Position numbers and translations under genes: made by a program
The notes under the pieces: generated by a model
What the model was told of the DNA's origin: nothing
The model's input: only the letters and a program-made list of their open reading frames with translations
Database searches by the model: none
Part shown: positions 25,085-33,701 of the stretch, piece by piece
Position numbering within the stretch: position 1 is the stretch's first letter
Layout of the letters: each line of letters begins with the position of its first letter
DNA from: Firmicutes bacterium UBA1739
GTDB lineage: Bacteria; Bacillota; Clostridia; Peptostreptococcales; Anaerovoracaceae
NCBI GenBank assembly: GCA_002315385.1
Contig: DCHZ01000025.1
Span: forward strand, 1 to 61,307
Length of the DNA stretch: 61,307 nt
Reading direction: 5' to 3'

Positions 25085-26269
25085 TTATTCATAATATTGA
25101 GAAACATCGGAATTATAATCTATATTATCATATCTGAATCCGAACATATGATAAAAATCTTCCCAATAGTCCGACAGACCAGCCAGTTCTTCAGCGTTTT
25201 CGGTGTTGAGATGATCCATATTCCGGGTGATCCGGTTCTGAATCTCATCCTGAAGCTCGAAATCATCCAGTCTGATAATGCCATCACTGTCGGTAATTAC
25301 AGGTCTGCCCGGCAGCATTTTTTCCGTAAAAAGTCTGTTCATGTGCTGTATGCAGTCTTCATAACAGCCGGCGTTCTGCATAACTTTTCTGGCAACGGCG
25401 ATATAAATCGGAGCCATGGGAATGGCTATGCTGGCCTGAGTAACCATACTTTTGTTCATGGATGTATATGCCCGAACTCCCAGATTGGAAAAATCAGTAC
25501 AGATTAATTTTGAAGTTTCATAAACATGTTTTTTTGCAAAACCCATTGTACCGTGTCTGTATATAGGATAGGTAAGCTTCGGCCCGAGATATGAGAAAGC
25601 AACAGTAATAGCATTTCTGCTGAGGGCATCTGCATCCGAAAGTGCTTTTATCCAGTTGTACCAGTCTTCTCCGCCCATTACTTTAACCGAGTCGTGGATT
25701 TCCTTTTCGGTGGCACATTCCATTCTGCCTTCTATAATTTCCAGTGTGTTTAAATCCAGATCCTTACTGATAAAAGGCTTTCCTGTGGTTTTAAGTGAAG
25801 AACGGTAAACCGTACCGTCATCCATAGCTCTTTTCGGAGCGGCAAGACTGTAAATAACCATATCAATCTGACCGAGCTCAGATTTGATTATGTCAATAAC
25901 CTTTGACTTTGTAGATGACAGGAAAGCATCTTCATTGACGGTTTTTGTCCGGAATCCATCGGCAGTGACAAGCTTATCAAAAGCATGGTAGTTGTACCAG
26001 CCGGGGGAAGCGGTTTTTGTTTCGGAAGGCTCTCTTTCCCGGCATACTCCGATGGTTGATGCTCCGTAGGCATAGGTGGCCGCAATTCTTGCGGAAAGCC
26101 CGTATCCTGCTGAACAGCCTATAATAAGAACTCTTTTGGGAGGTTCAGCTTCAAAGTCAGTTTTAGGAAGATTCTTCATGTAATTAATTTCTCTTCTGAC
26201 ATGCTCTTCGCATCCAAGGGGATGAGCTGTGGAGCATAGAAAAGCGTTTACTTTTGGTTGAATTATCAT
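25085..26269 (-). CDS. fabV: Trans-2-enoyl-CoA/ACP reductase
   Basis: FabV/TER reduces trans-2-enoyl thioesters with NADH. In Clostridia it serves fatty-acid synthesis or, as trans-2-enoyl-CoA reductase, butyrate formation from crotonyl-CoA. The 394-residue product is of normal length, with the NADH-binding GCSAGYGLSARIAATYAYGA (about 51-70), VIYSLAAPKR (about 137-146), and the long-spaced catalytic pair in YPIYRHGTMGFAKKH (Y-x8-K type). AGAGGTG precedes the ATG. No butyrate operon surrounds it. Confidence 0.93.
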   Translation of the reverse strand: MIIQPKVNAFLCSTAHPLGCEEHVRREINYMKNLPKTDFEAEPPKRVLIIGCSAGYGLSARIAATYAYGASTIGVCREREPSETKTASPGWYNYHAFDKLVTADGFRTKTVNEDAFLSSTKSKVIDIIKSELGQIDMVIYSLAAPKRAMDDGTVYRSSLKTTGKPFISKDLDLNTLEIIEGRMECATEKEIHDSVKVMGGEDWYNWIKALSDADALSRNAITVAFSYLGPKLTYPIYRHGTMGFAKKHVYETSKLICTDFSNLGVRAYTSMNKSMVTQASIAIPMAPIYIAVARKVMQNAGCYEDCIQHMNRLFTEKMLPGRPVITDSDGIIRLDDFELQDEIQNRITRNMDHLNTENAEELAGLSDYWEDFYHMFGFRYDNIDYNSDVSQYYE

Positions 26270-26454
26270 TGATTAGCACCTCTGATTATGATAGTCATAT
26301 AAGAACAGTAATTAATTATTGTATTTCCGGTTTGTCGAAAAAAACGGCACTGTATTATCTGTGATTTTCGTTAATATAGTTGATGTTTCGTTTTCTTCAT
26401 ATATAATAATTATAGTAAATTTTTACATAATATGCAATGATGGGAGAGATAATT

Positions 26455-26940
26455 ATGAGAATAGAATATAGCAAAGTTCTGATAATTATGGAAATTATCG
26501 GTGTAATGATTCTTCTGGCTATACTGATAGCCACTGCGTACGTCTATCCGACTCTTCCGGACCGGGTGCCGACGCATTTTAATGCTCTCGGAGAGGCTGA
26601 CCGATGGGGAGGAAAAGGGTATCTGTGGTTTGTGCCGGCAATGTCGGTTTTTCTTTATCTGTTAATAACAATAGCAGGTTTTTTTCCGAAAACATGGAAT
26701 TACCCGTCAAAAATCGATCCGTCAAAGCTGCCTCTGGCAGAGAAAAAGGTCAGAAATCTGCTTATGATTGTCAAACTGATTATTACAGCCATGTTTGGAT
26801 ATATACAATATATGATACTGAAGCTGTCGGGGCAGATATCCTTTCTGATAATGATATTGTTTACAGCTGTGCTTTTTGGAATAATTATTTACTATATCGT
26901 TTCTCTGAGCAGACTGTCGGTTAAAGCTCAAAGAAAATGA
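26455..26940 (+). CDS. DUF1648 domain membrane protein
   Basis: The 161-residue membrane protein has a DUF1648 domain, seen in LPDRVPTHFNALGEADRWGG after the first helix. About four hydrophobic segments can be seen (12-35, 60-80, about 105-125, 130-152). DUF1648 proteins include SdpI-type immunity factors and many of unknown role. ATG at 26455 is chosen because GGGAGAG at 26442-26448 gives normal spacing; two earlier in-frame ATGs lie within or before that site. It stands alone, divergent from fabV and 50 bases before the fumarase genes. Confidence 0.75.
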   Translation: MRIEYSKVLIIMEIIGVMILLAILIATAYVYPTLPDRVPTHFNALGEADRWGGKGYLWFVPAMSVFLYLLITIAGFFPKTWNYPSKIDPSKLPLAEKKVRNLLMIVKLIITAMFGYIQYMILKLSGQISFLIMILFTAVLFGIIIYYIVSLSRLSVKAQRK

Positions 26941-26990
26941 AATAAATATATGCATGTTTTTAGATTAGAAATTATTGAAACAGAGGAATA

Positions 26991-27839
26991 ATGAAAATGA
27001 GAGAAATATCTGTCAAAAAAATCACAGAAGCGGTGGCGGAGATGTCAGTTAATGCTAATTCTTTTCTGGGAGAAGATGTGTGTGAAAGAATAACCGAATG
27101 CAGAAAGAAAGAAGACTGGCCGGCAGCTGCCGAAATACTGAGCAAAATTGAAGAAAATATCAGAATAGCCCGGGAGGATCTGGTGCCGCTGTGTCAGGAC
27201 ACCGGAATGGCATGCGTGTTTATCGAAATAGGACAGGACGTGCATGTTGTGGGCGGCAGTATTGAAGAGGCCGTCAATGAAGGGGTAAGAAAAGGTTATA
27301 CAGAGGGATATCTGAGGAAGTCTATTGTTAAAGACCCGATTCGTCGGGGCAACACGGGAGACAATACACCCGCGCATATTCATTATGAAATAGTTCCGGG
27401 AGACAGACTGAAAATAGTGCTGGCACCGAAAGGGTTCGGCTCGGAGAATATGAGCCGGATCAAAATGTTTGCACCGGCTGCCGGAGAAAACGGCGTAAAA
27501 GATTTCATTGTTAACTGTGTCGAAGAAGCCGGAGCCAACCCGTGCCCGCCGGTGGTGGTGGGAGTCGGAATCGGAGGAACCTTTGACCGGGCGGCGCTGA
27601 TGGCAAAGCAGGCTCTGCTCAGACCGATGAAGGATTCAAATCCGGACCCGTATTATGCGGAAATGGAAAATGAGCTTCTGGAGAGAATTAACAGCCTGGG
27701 AATAGGCCCGCAGGGATTTGGAGGAAGAACCACAGCACTGGCTGTGAAAATACAGACATATCCCACACATATTGCGGGAATGCCCGTGGCGGTCAATATC
27801 AACTGCCACGTTTCCAGACATCGGGAGGTGATCCTTTAA
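26991..27839 (+). CDS. fumA: Class I fumarate hydratase, alpha subunit
   Basis: The 282-residue alpha subunit of an oxygen-sensitive [4Fe-4S] fumarase (tartrate/fumarate type) interconverts fumarate and malate. The three cluster cysteines of the family are visible: CQDTG (C68), NPCPP (C185) and NINCHVSRH (C272). The substrate loop KDPIRRGNTGDNTPA and the GIGGTFDRA and GFGGRTTAL segments are present. AGAGGAA precedes the ATG; a second ATG two codons on is possible. The stop overlaps the beta-subunit ATG (TAATG), so the pair is translationally coupled. A tartrate dehydratase role is possible but less likely. Confidence 0.92.
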   Translation: MKMREISVKKITEAVAEMSVNANSFLGEDVCERITECRKKEDWPAAAEILSKIEENIRIAREDLVPLCQDTGMACVFIEIGQDVHVVGGSIEEAVNEGVRKGYTEGYLRKSIVKDPIRRGNTGDNTPAHIHYEIVPGDRLKIVLAPKGFGSENMSRIKMFAPAAGENGVKDFIVNCVEEAGANPCPPVVVGVGIGGTFDRAALMAKQALLRPMKDSNPDPYYAEMENELLERINSLGIGPQGFGGRTTALAVKIQTYPTHIAGMPVAVNINCHVSRHREVIL

Positions 27840-28396
27840 TGGAAAAGATGCTTGTGTATCCTTATGATAAGGAAAAGTTAAAAGAATTGAAGGCCGGGGA
27901 CAGTGTGCTGATAAGCGGAACTGTATACACGGCCAGAGATGCGGCACATAAAAGAATAGTGGAAATGATTGAAAATGGGGAGAAGCCTCCATTTGAAATT
28001 GAGGGATCAATAATATATTATGTGGGACCTACTCCGGCGAAGCCCGGGAAAGCCATCGGTTCGGCAGGCCCTACCACCAGCTATAGAATGGACTCGTATG
28101 CACCGCTGCTTCTTGATCTGGGGCAGGCTGCCATGATAGGAAAAGGTCAGCGCTCTGAAGAAGTAAAGGCGGCGGCGGTGAGAAACGGTGCCGTATACCT
28201 TGCCGCAATCGGCGGAGCGGCAGCACTGATTGCAAAATCCGTCAGATCTGCAGAGGTAATTGCTTTTGAGGATCTGGGGGCGGAAGCGGTCAGAAAACTG
28301 GAGGTGGAAAACTTCCCGGCGGTGGTGGTAATTGACGCATATGGAAACGATTATTACGAAAGCGGAAGACTTCAGTATAAAAACGGAAATAAATAA
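27839..28396 (+). CDS. fumB: Class I fumarate hydratase, beta subunit
   Basis: The 185-residue beta subunit completes the two-subunit class I fumarase. Visible family motifs are GDSVLISGTVYTARDAAHKR (about 20-39), IIYYVGPTPAKPG, and AGPTTSYRMDSYAP (about 76-89), which contributes catalytic Arg and Asp residues, then MIGKGQRS and FPAVVVIDAYGNDYY. Its ATG overlaps the alpha-subunit stop. With no other citric-acid-cycle genes nearby, the enzyme probably links aspartate or malate fermentation to fumarate (inference). No clear terminator was found before the ammonium-channel remnant. Confidence 0.92.
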   Translation: MEKMLVYPYDKEKLKELKAGDSVLISGTVYTARDAAHKRIVEMIENGEKPPFEIEGSIIYYVGPTPAKPGKAIGSAGPTTSYRMDSYAPLLLDLGQAAMIGKGQRSEEVKAAAVRNGAVYLAAIGGAAALIAKSVRSAEVIAFEDLGAEAVRKLEVENFPAVVVIDAYGNDYYESGRLQYKNGNK

Positions 28397-28577
28397 CCAA
28401 ACGGGTTACGGAAGAAAAAGAGTCATTTGCAGGCTCGCGGGAACCGACAAAGCTTAGAACCGTTACGACCGATTCCGAGCATGAGAGATATAAAAACATG
28501 CACGACATAAAGAAAATATAAATTATTTAGAAGTTATATTAAAATAATATAAAATAGTTTGAGAATATGGGAAATAT

Positions 28578-29027
28578 ATGATAATATCGAGGTTGCCGTC
28601 ATTTACGAGTGCGGTAGTATCACCGGACAGAGTGGTTCTTACGGCAATTGATAAGGTATTTGCATTATGCGGAGCAACCATCGCAACAATAATAATGTCC
28701 AACTGTGATATTGCAAGCCCGGGTTTTGCAATGATAGTCGGAATTCCGGCAGGAATCCTGAGCGTAGTGGGGTATAATATCATTGCACCGAGACTACAGA
28801 AGCTTATCCGAGGAACAGACACCTGCGGAGTGCATAACCTTCACGGTATGCCGGGACTTTTGGGAGGATTATCTGTAATAGTACTTTGCGGAAACGTTAA
28901 AGTTCAGCTTCTGGGGATGATCGTTACAGTAGTAATCGCTTTAGTGGGCGGCAGAATTGAGGGAGCCATTATCGGTCTTCTCGGTACAAAGGCTGTTGCT
29001 TACAGTGATGAAGGAGAATTTAAATAA
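28578..29027 (+). pseudogene. Rh/Amt-type ammonium channel gene, truncated
   Basis: The frame carries only the last third of an ammonium channel: VFALCGATIATIIMS, then GFAMIVGIPAGILSVVGYNI and TDTCGVHNLHGMPGLLGGLS, the last being the hallmark His/Gly-rich segment of Rh-type channels. Normal proteins have about 400 residues and eleven helices. The N-terminal two thirds are absent and about 30 residues seem deleted between ATIIMS and the PGFAMIVG segment, so at least two lesions are present. No ribosome site precedes the apparent ATG. A terminator follows at the natural end. Confidence 0.8.
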
Positions 29028-29069
29028 CATACATTGATGTCGGAAAGTAATAACATATGTCAGGATTTG

Positions 29070-29095
29070 AGGGTGCACCTTGAGGTGCACCTTTT
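29070..29095 (+). terminator. Terminator behind the ammonium-channel remnant
   Basis: GGGTGCACC and GGTGCACCT pair around TTGA and are followed by TTTTC. Confidence 0.75.
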
Positions 29096-29234
29096 CGATT
29101 TCCGGCACACTTCAATGTTCCTTCAGCTTTACAGTCAATTCGAATTCCGGATATGCCGGTTGCATACGTATTAAGTTTTTGTTAAAACAGATTGTGAGTA
29201 TTAATAATTCGCTGTCGCCGTCCTCAGTAACATT

Positions 29235-29262
29235 TTGAATTATGGGAATGATGTGGTAGAAT
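29235..29262 (+). promoter_or_regulatory. Likely proA promoter
   Basis: TTGAAT (29235-29240) and TAGAAT (29257-29262) lie 16 bases apart, 57 bases upstream of the proA ATG. Confidence 0.4.
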
Positions 29263-29319
29263 AAACAGACAGGAAAGCTAAGCAAAATAATTACGTAATA
29301 GAATATGGAGGATAGATTT

Positions 29320-30534
29320 ATGGTTACAACTCTTGAAATAATGAAAAAAGCAAAAAAGGCAGCACCGGAGATGGCGGTTTTGTCGGAAGAGTCGAAAAAT
29401 CAGGCACTGCTTGCCATGGCAGAAATGCTGACTGAAAGCAGTGAAGAAATACTTAAAGCCAATTCAGCTGATGTTTCGGAGGCGGGAGACAGTATTTCCC
29501 CGGTAATGATTGACAGATTGAAACTTGATGAAAAAAGAATCGCGGATATGGCAGAGGGAATAAGACAGGTGGCGGAGCTTCCGGACCCTGTGGGGAGAAT
29601 AATAAGAAGTCATTCTCTGCCAAACGGTCTCGTGGTGAATAAAATGTCAGTTTCGCTGGGCGTAATTGCGATAATCTATGAAAGCAGGCCGAATGTCACA
29701 TCTGATGCGGCGGCACTGGCAATCAAAAGCGGCAATGCATGTATTCTCAGAGGCGGGAAAGAGGCTTTTCGCACAGCGGATGCAATAGTTCAGGCACTCA
29801 GAAAAGGTCTGAAAAAAACCGGATTGAACGAGGATCTGGTTCAGCTGATTCAGGATACCACCAGAGAAAGCGCAAAGGAACTTATGAACGGTGTCGGATA
29901 TATTGACCTGCTGATTCCGCGGGGTGGTAAAGGACTCATTCAGTCCTGCGTGGATAATGCAAAGGTACCGTGTATTCAGACCGGAACCGGAATATGTCAT
30001 ATTTATGTGGATGAATATGCAGACCTGGAAAAAGCAGTGAAAATAGTGGAAAATGCCAAAACCAGCAGACCTTCTGTGTGTAATGCGGCGGAGGTTTGTC
30101 TGATTCACAAAAAAGTCGCCGATAGATTTATGAATATGATGAAATCACAGCTGGTGGAAAAGAGAAAATCCGAAAACCTGACTCCGGTTCAGTTCAGAAC
30201 TGATGAATTTGATACGGAATTTCTTGATTACGTTATGGCTGTAAAAACTGTTGACTCTGTCAGCGAAGCCATCGAGCATATAGCGGCACATTCGACAGGA
30301 CATAGCGAGGCAATAATAACGGAAAATGCTGAGAATGCGGATTTGTTTGTGAAAATGGTGGACAGTGCTGCGGTATATGTTAATGCATCAACAAGATTTA
30401 CAGACGGAGGGGAATTCGGCCTGGGATGTGAAATGGGGATTTCCACCCAGAAGCTCCATGCAAGAGGACCAATGGGACTGGAAGAGCTTACATCATATAA
30501 ATATGTGATTATGGGAAACGGTCAGATCAGGTAA
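29320..30534 (+). CDS. proA: Gamma-glutamyl phosphate reductase
   Basis: ProA reduces gamma-glutamyl phosphate to glutamate semialdehyde with NADPH, the second step of proline synthesis. The 404-residue product has normal length and the aldehyde-dehydrogenase catalytic motif PSVCNAAEVC with C254, plus YESRPNVTSDAAALAIKSGN (about 120-139) and GGEFGLGCEMGISTQKLHAR near the end. ATG at 29320 follows GGAGG at 29307; the upstream in-frame ATG overlaps that site. The usual partner proB (glutamate 5-kinase) is not adjacent on either side. Confidence 0.96.
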   Translation: MVTTLEIMKKAKKAAPEMAVLSEESKNQALLAMAEMLTESSEEILKANSADVSEAGDSISPVMIDRLKLDEKRIADMAEGIRQVAELPDPVGRIIRSHSLPNGLVVNKMSVSLGVIAIIYESRPNVTSDAAALAIKSGNACILRGGKEAFRTADAIVQALRKGLKKTGLNEDLVQLIQDTTRESAKELMNGVGYIDLLIPRGGKGLIQSCVDNAKVPCIQTGTGICHIYVDEYADLEKAVKIVENAKTSRPSVCNAAEVCLIHKKVADRFMNMMKSQLVEKRKSENLTPVQFRTDEFDTEFLDYVMAVKTVDSVSEAIEHIAAHSTGHSEAIITENAENADLFVKMVDSAAVYVNASTRFTDGGEFGLGCEMGISTQKLHARGPMGLEELTSYKYVIMGNGQIR

Positions 30535-30555
30535 AAGGAGTCGAAAAGTGTTGAT

Positions 30556-30576
30556 AAAACCGGTGCATCCGGTTTT
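30556..30576 (+). terminator. Terminator after proA
   Basis: AAAACCGG and CCGGTTTT pair perfectly around TGCAT. Confidence 0.75.
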
Positions 30577-30783
30577 AACATATTACGTATATTCTGCATG
30601 TTCCTTTGTATGAATGATTCCAAACACCCGCTGCAGTATCACTGCGATTGTGTTTTAAATCGAACCCGCAAAAAGAGCCGATATTATACGCAAAGGTATG
30701 TAATAATTGCTGCATTGGGCACTTAGTCAAAATATAGGTTTTACTGAATGTCAATATGGAAAAAATAAGGATAACAATAATAA

Positions 30784-31422
30784 ATGGAAAATAATATTAA
30801 AAAAAGTGACAGGATAATACTGGCATCAGCCTCTCCACGCAGAATAGAGATATTCGGAAACCATGAAATAGAGGCGGAAATAATGCCTGCGGATATAGAT
30901 GAAACTCTTCCTGACGGAATCGGAGCGGAGGATGCGGTAATGTTTCTTGCACTGAAAAAAGCCCTGCATACAGAGAAAAGAGTATTAATGAAAAATGCAT
31001 CAGACTATGGTGAGGTAAAAGCTTCAGCGGATTTAAAGGTAAAAGAGAGAATAATAATTGTTGCTGCGGATACGGTGGTATTTTCCGATCGGATTTTAGG
31101 GAAACCTGCAGATGAAAACGAGGCGTTTCAGATGCTGTCGGCTCTGAGAAACAAAAGTCACTATGTTGCAACCGGTGTTGCAGTGATTGAAGCAGGGGGA
31201 AGCCTGAGAAACGTGTTTTATGACAGGAGCGAGGTAAAATTTTCAAACTACAGTGACGAACAGATCAGAGAATACATAGCGACAGGCGAACCTCTGGATA
31301 AAGCCGGAGCATATGCCATTCAGGGAGGGTTTTCAAAATATGTTGAAAACTATACCGGTTCCTTCCTGAACATAGTCGGATTTCCCTGGGAACATTTCGA
31401 AAGAGAAATGAAGATAGAATAA
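30784..31422 (+). CDS. maf: Maf-like nucleoside triphosphate pyrophosphatase
   Basis: Maf proteins hydrolyse dTTP, UTP and modified nucleotides, limiting their incorporation, and influence septum formation. The 212-residue product has SASPRR (15-20), ADIDETLP, the catalytic VAADTVVF, GKPADENEAFQMLSALRNKS and the C-terminal AYAIQGGFSKYVENYTGSFL that marks the dTTP/UTP-hydrolysing type. It carries a charged insertion of about 25 residues (roughly 63-90) between the second motif and AADTVV, making it longer than the usual 190. The ribosome site is weak. Confidence 0.9.
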   Translation: MENNIKKSDRIILASASPRRIEIFGNHEIEAEIMPADIDETLPDGIGAEDAVMFLALKKALHTEKRVLMKNASDYGEVKASADLKVKERIIIVAADTVVFSDRILGKPADENEAFQMLSALRNKSHYVATGVAVIEAGGSLRNVFYDRSEVKFSNYSDEQIREYIATGEPLDKAGAYAIQGGFSKYVENYTGSFLNIVGFPWEHFEREMKIE

Positions 31423-31539
31423 TGCATTCTCCGGCCTCCGAATATGTATGAAAACCGGAGAATATTCTGCCGTGATATCGGAATATTAAGGAAAGAAACG
31501 CGGAAAAGCCGGATTCAGTAATATTGATATTGAAAAATC

Positions 31540-31568
31540 TTGTTATAGACAGGTTAATATGATAAAAT
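31540..31568 (+). promoter_or_regulatory. Likely promoter of the stalk-domain protein gene
   Basis: TTGTTA (31540-31545) and TAAAAT (31563-31568) are 17 bases apart, 52 bases before the ATG. Confidence 0.45.
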
Positions 31569-31620
31569 TAATCAGTAGATTTTTTAGAGAAACCGTCAGA
31601 GATGATTGTAAGGAGGTATC

Positions 31621-32229
31621 ATGAATAAAAAACTTATCGCAGGAATTCTGTCTTTGTCTTTGATTTTATCGTCTGCATTTTCAGCTTTTGCGGAGGATGC
31701 AACCCCCATAGCATATGCAGGCAATGATAACAGTGACAAATCAACGAGTACAATAGCAGTACAGATCGGAAATTATGCGGCAACGGTGGACAGTATGCTC
31801 GTATCAATAGATCCTGATAACAGGAAGGTTGTGCCGTATATTAAAAATAACAGAACATATATTCCTTTAAAATTCATCGGAGAGAATCTTGGTGCACAGG
31901 TGTCCTGGGACAGTAAAAAAAGGGAAGCGATTATTCAAAAAGACAATACAAAAGTGGTAATTCCGGTGAATAAATCGTATTACTATATTAATTCAGTAAA
32001 GCATAATCTGGACGCACCGGCTGAAATCTATCAGAACAGGACCTTTGTTCCTATGAGATTCGTAGCGGAAGCGCTTAATATGGCGGTATACTGGGATAAA
32101 GATGCCAAGATGGCAGTAATTGCTCCTAAAGACAGGCAATGGACCGGCGTTAATAGTATTGAAGAAGATTTAATTGTTCAATATCTCATTTTAGTATATC
32201 CGTTTTTAAAAGATCATAGTGTCGATTAA
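31621..32229 (+). CDS. Secreted copper amine oxidase N-terminal-like (stalk) domain protein
   Basis: The 202-residue product begins with a clear signal peptide (cleavage after about A24, SAFA). The mature part is one copper amine oxidase N-terminal-like unit: NRTYIPLKFIGENLGAQVSW and REAIIQKDNTKVVIPVNKS, then NRTFVPMRFVAEALNMAVYW. Such domains are structural, not enzymatic, and occur on many clostridial surface proteins. Unlike most members it has no second catalytic or anchoring domain, only a short tail. AGGAGG lies at 31610-31616. The gene is flanked by its own promoter and terminator. Confidence 0.85.
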   Translation: MNKKLIAGILSLSLILSSAFSAFAEDATPIAYAGNDNSDKSTSTIAVQIGNYAATVDSMLVSIDPDNRKVVPYIKNNRTYIPLKFIGENLGAQVSWDSKKREAIIQKDNTKVVIPVNKSYYYINSVKHNLDAPAEIYQNRTFVPMRFVAEALNMAVYWDKDAKMAVIAPKDRQWTGVNSIEEDLIVQYLILVYPFLKDHSVD

Positions 32230-32241
32230 TACCGAACAGCA

Positions 32242-32279
32242 CATGAGACATGGAAAAATCCCTGTCTCATGTTATTTTT
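32242..32279 (+). terminator. Terminator of the stalk-domain gene
   Basis: CATGAGACA and TGTCTCATG pair around a 12-base loop and are followed by TTATTTTTG. Confidence 0.85.
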
Positions 32280-32299
32280 GACAAAAAATACGGTCTCAC

Positions 32300-32335
32300 A
32301 AAAACAGCCCGGACTTAGGACCCGGACTGTTTTTA
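32300..32335. terminator. Bidirectional terminator for the small wHTH gene
   Basis: AAAAACAGCCCGG and CCGGACTGTTTTT pair with one mismatch around a short loop, giving T runs on both strands. It lies 46 bases past the minus-strand gene stop. Confidence 0.75.
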
Positions 32336-32380
32336 CAGAGTCGCCGGGGTTATGTGCCCGGCTGCTGCATAATTATTAAC

Positions 32381-32560
32381 CTATTCGGCCGGCTGCCATT
32401 TGCATCTTACAGGCGAAACAATCTTTTCTTCCTTTTTTAGTTCTTTAAAAGCCTTGTCAATTTCCTTTCTGTCGATTCCTGTCATTTTTTCCACTTCTCC
32501 GGCACTGATGGGCTTTCCGGCTTCTTTCATAGCAGCGATTACAGCATCTTTAACTTCCAT
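32381..32560 (-). CDS. Small winged-helix DNA-binding-like protein (59 residues)
   Basis: This gene is short but convincing: AAGGAGATATACC leads to ATG on the minus strand, and the frame reads MEVKDAVIAAMKEAGKPISA, GEVEKMTGIDRKEIDKAFKE and ending LKKEEKIVSPVRCKWQPAE. The pattern of three helices followed by a strand pair (KEEKIVSPVRCKW) is that of a minimal winged helix, as in small MarR-like or replication-associated proteins of Clostridia. It would bind nucleic acid. No regulatory target is suggested by the neighbours. A bidirectional terminator follows. Confidence 0.8.
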   Translation of the reverse strand: MEVKDAVIAAMKEAGKPISAGEVEKMTGIDRKEIDKAFKELKKEEKIVSPVRCKWQPAE

Positions 32561-32761
32561 GGTATATCTCCTTTCGATTTTGAAATAATAATTTTGTTTA
32601 TGAAATCATTATATATGTAAATCGAGTAATAATGCAATAAATAATTGAAACGTCCGGTAAAAACCATTGACTTTAATGAGTTTTTATGGAAAAATCGATA
32701 TTAAAGAGTATCCCGGAGTTTCGTATCTTTAAGCCGGGGATTCAATAATCAGGAGGACAGC

Positions 32762-32962
32762 ATGATATACATTAACGATATGAAAAGACCGTTTCACGAT
32801 GGAATGACTATTTCAGATGCTTTCAGGGAGAATAACATTAAAATCCGACCGGGATTTCTGGTTTTTGTAAATGATGAAGAAATTGATTTTTCGGAGTATG
32901 ATTCATTTGAACTTCATGACGAAGATGACATCCAGCAGATGTTTCCTTTCCTTGTTGAATAG
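32762..32962 (+). CDS. ThiS/MoaD-like small beta-grasp protein lacking the GG tail
   Basis: The 66-residue protein starts after AGGAGG. Its layout (MIYINDMKRPFHDGMTISDA, then IRPGFLVFVNDEEIDFSEYD and DEDDIQQMFPFLVE) follows the beta-grasp pattern of ThiS/MoaD sulfur carriers, including the NDEEI turn. The C terminus ends in FLVE rather than the Gly-Gly that is adenylylated and thiocarboxylated in true carriers, so it probably does not carry sulfur in that way. Function is unknown; the alignment is by eye. Confidence 0.6.
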   Translation: MIYINDMKRPFHDGMTISDAFRENNIKIRPGFLVFVNDEEIDFSEYDSFELHDEDDIQQMFPFLVE

Positions 32963-32983
32963 TGTGAAAGAAACAGTTAATAA

Positions 32984-33010
32984 GGGCGTCCTGAGGGCAG
33001 GGCGCCTTTG
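32984..33010. terminator. Terminator between two convergent small genes
   Basis: GGCGTCCTG and CAGGGCGCC pair around AGGG and are followed by TTTGC. Confidence 0.65.
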
Positions 33011-33012
33011 CT

Positions 33013-33249
33013 TTAATATACAATCACCAGAATAACATCCTCGCCGATTACTTTTACATCCTTCCACTTGATTTCCTTCTCCTCATATCCTGTCAGAATT
33101 CCCATGAGACCGCTTTTCTGAACCGGAATTATCAAAGAATATATCCGGGATTTTTCTATATTTATGTTAATATCCGATGCAAAACCGAGACTTTTCCCGT
33201 TCGTAAGATTTATTATCTCCCTGTTTTTAATTTCCCTGCCGGTAATCAT
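33013..33249 (-). CDS. YlmC/YmxH family PRC-barrel protein
   Basis: The 78-residue protein matches the YlmC/YmxH family, a PRC-barrel-like fold: EIINLTNGKSLGFASDINI, then SRIYSLIIPVQKS and EIKWKDVKVIGEDVILV. Family members are annotated as sporulation proteins because of expression in Bacillus, but they also occur in non-sporulating Firmicutes. This copy is intact in contrast to the spo genes elsewhere in the window. GGAGG precedes its ATG. It is convergent with the ThiS-like gene. Confidence 0.8.
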   Translation of the reverse strand: MITGREIKNREIINLTNGKSLGFASDININIEKSRIYSLIIPVQKSGLMGILTGYEEKEIKWKDVKVIGEDVILVIVY

Positions 33250-33535
33250 TTTAGCCCTCCAATAAACAGAATATATCCGAATTGAAAAAAATCTTAAAAG
33301 GTGTCCGGATTATAATTCGGATAAAGCTATCTTTAATACTTAATATATTAATATATATTACTGAAACATGTCTTTATTACAGAATAAATGAAGCGCCGGC
33401 AGTCTGAACCGGTAAACATGGAAAGAAAAGCCCCAAACAGGCAAAAATCAGATACCAAACAAAATGACTCCGGACCGAGTTTTGGCAGGGAGGGACAGAG
33501 ACATTCCCGAATCAGAAAAAAACAAATATCAAATG

Positions 33536-33583
33536 AAATGTCTCCATATTTGCAAAAAATTCAAAATATGGAGACATTTTTTT
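33536..33583. repeat. Perfect 16-bp inverted repeat with T tail
   Basis: AAATGTCTCCATATTT (33536-33551) pairs perfectly with AAATATGGAGACATTT (33564-33579) around 12 bases, followed by TTTT on the plus strand. It could terminate transcription but no gene ends nearby. Confidence 0.7.
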
Positions 33584-33701
33584 GATTTGAGCAGTAAATG
33601 ATGCGTATGCTTTTCATCAATATTTAAAATATGGGAAAAAATAGGATAATTCAGACGCAAATTTACTTCCGAACCCACCTATTATTCACTTTTTTGCAAA
33701 T

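Noticed and set aside
33388..33585. Open frame of 65 codons
   Set aside because: Low-complexity composition, no ribosome site, overlaps a perfect hairpin and has no recognisable domain.
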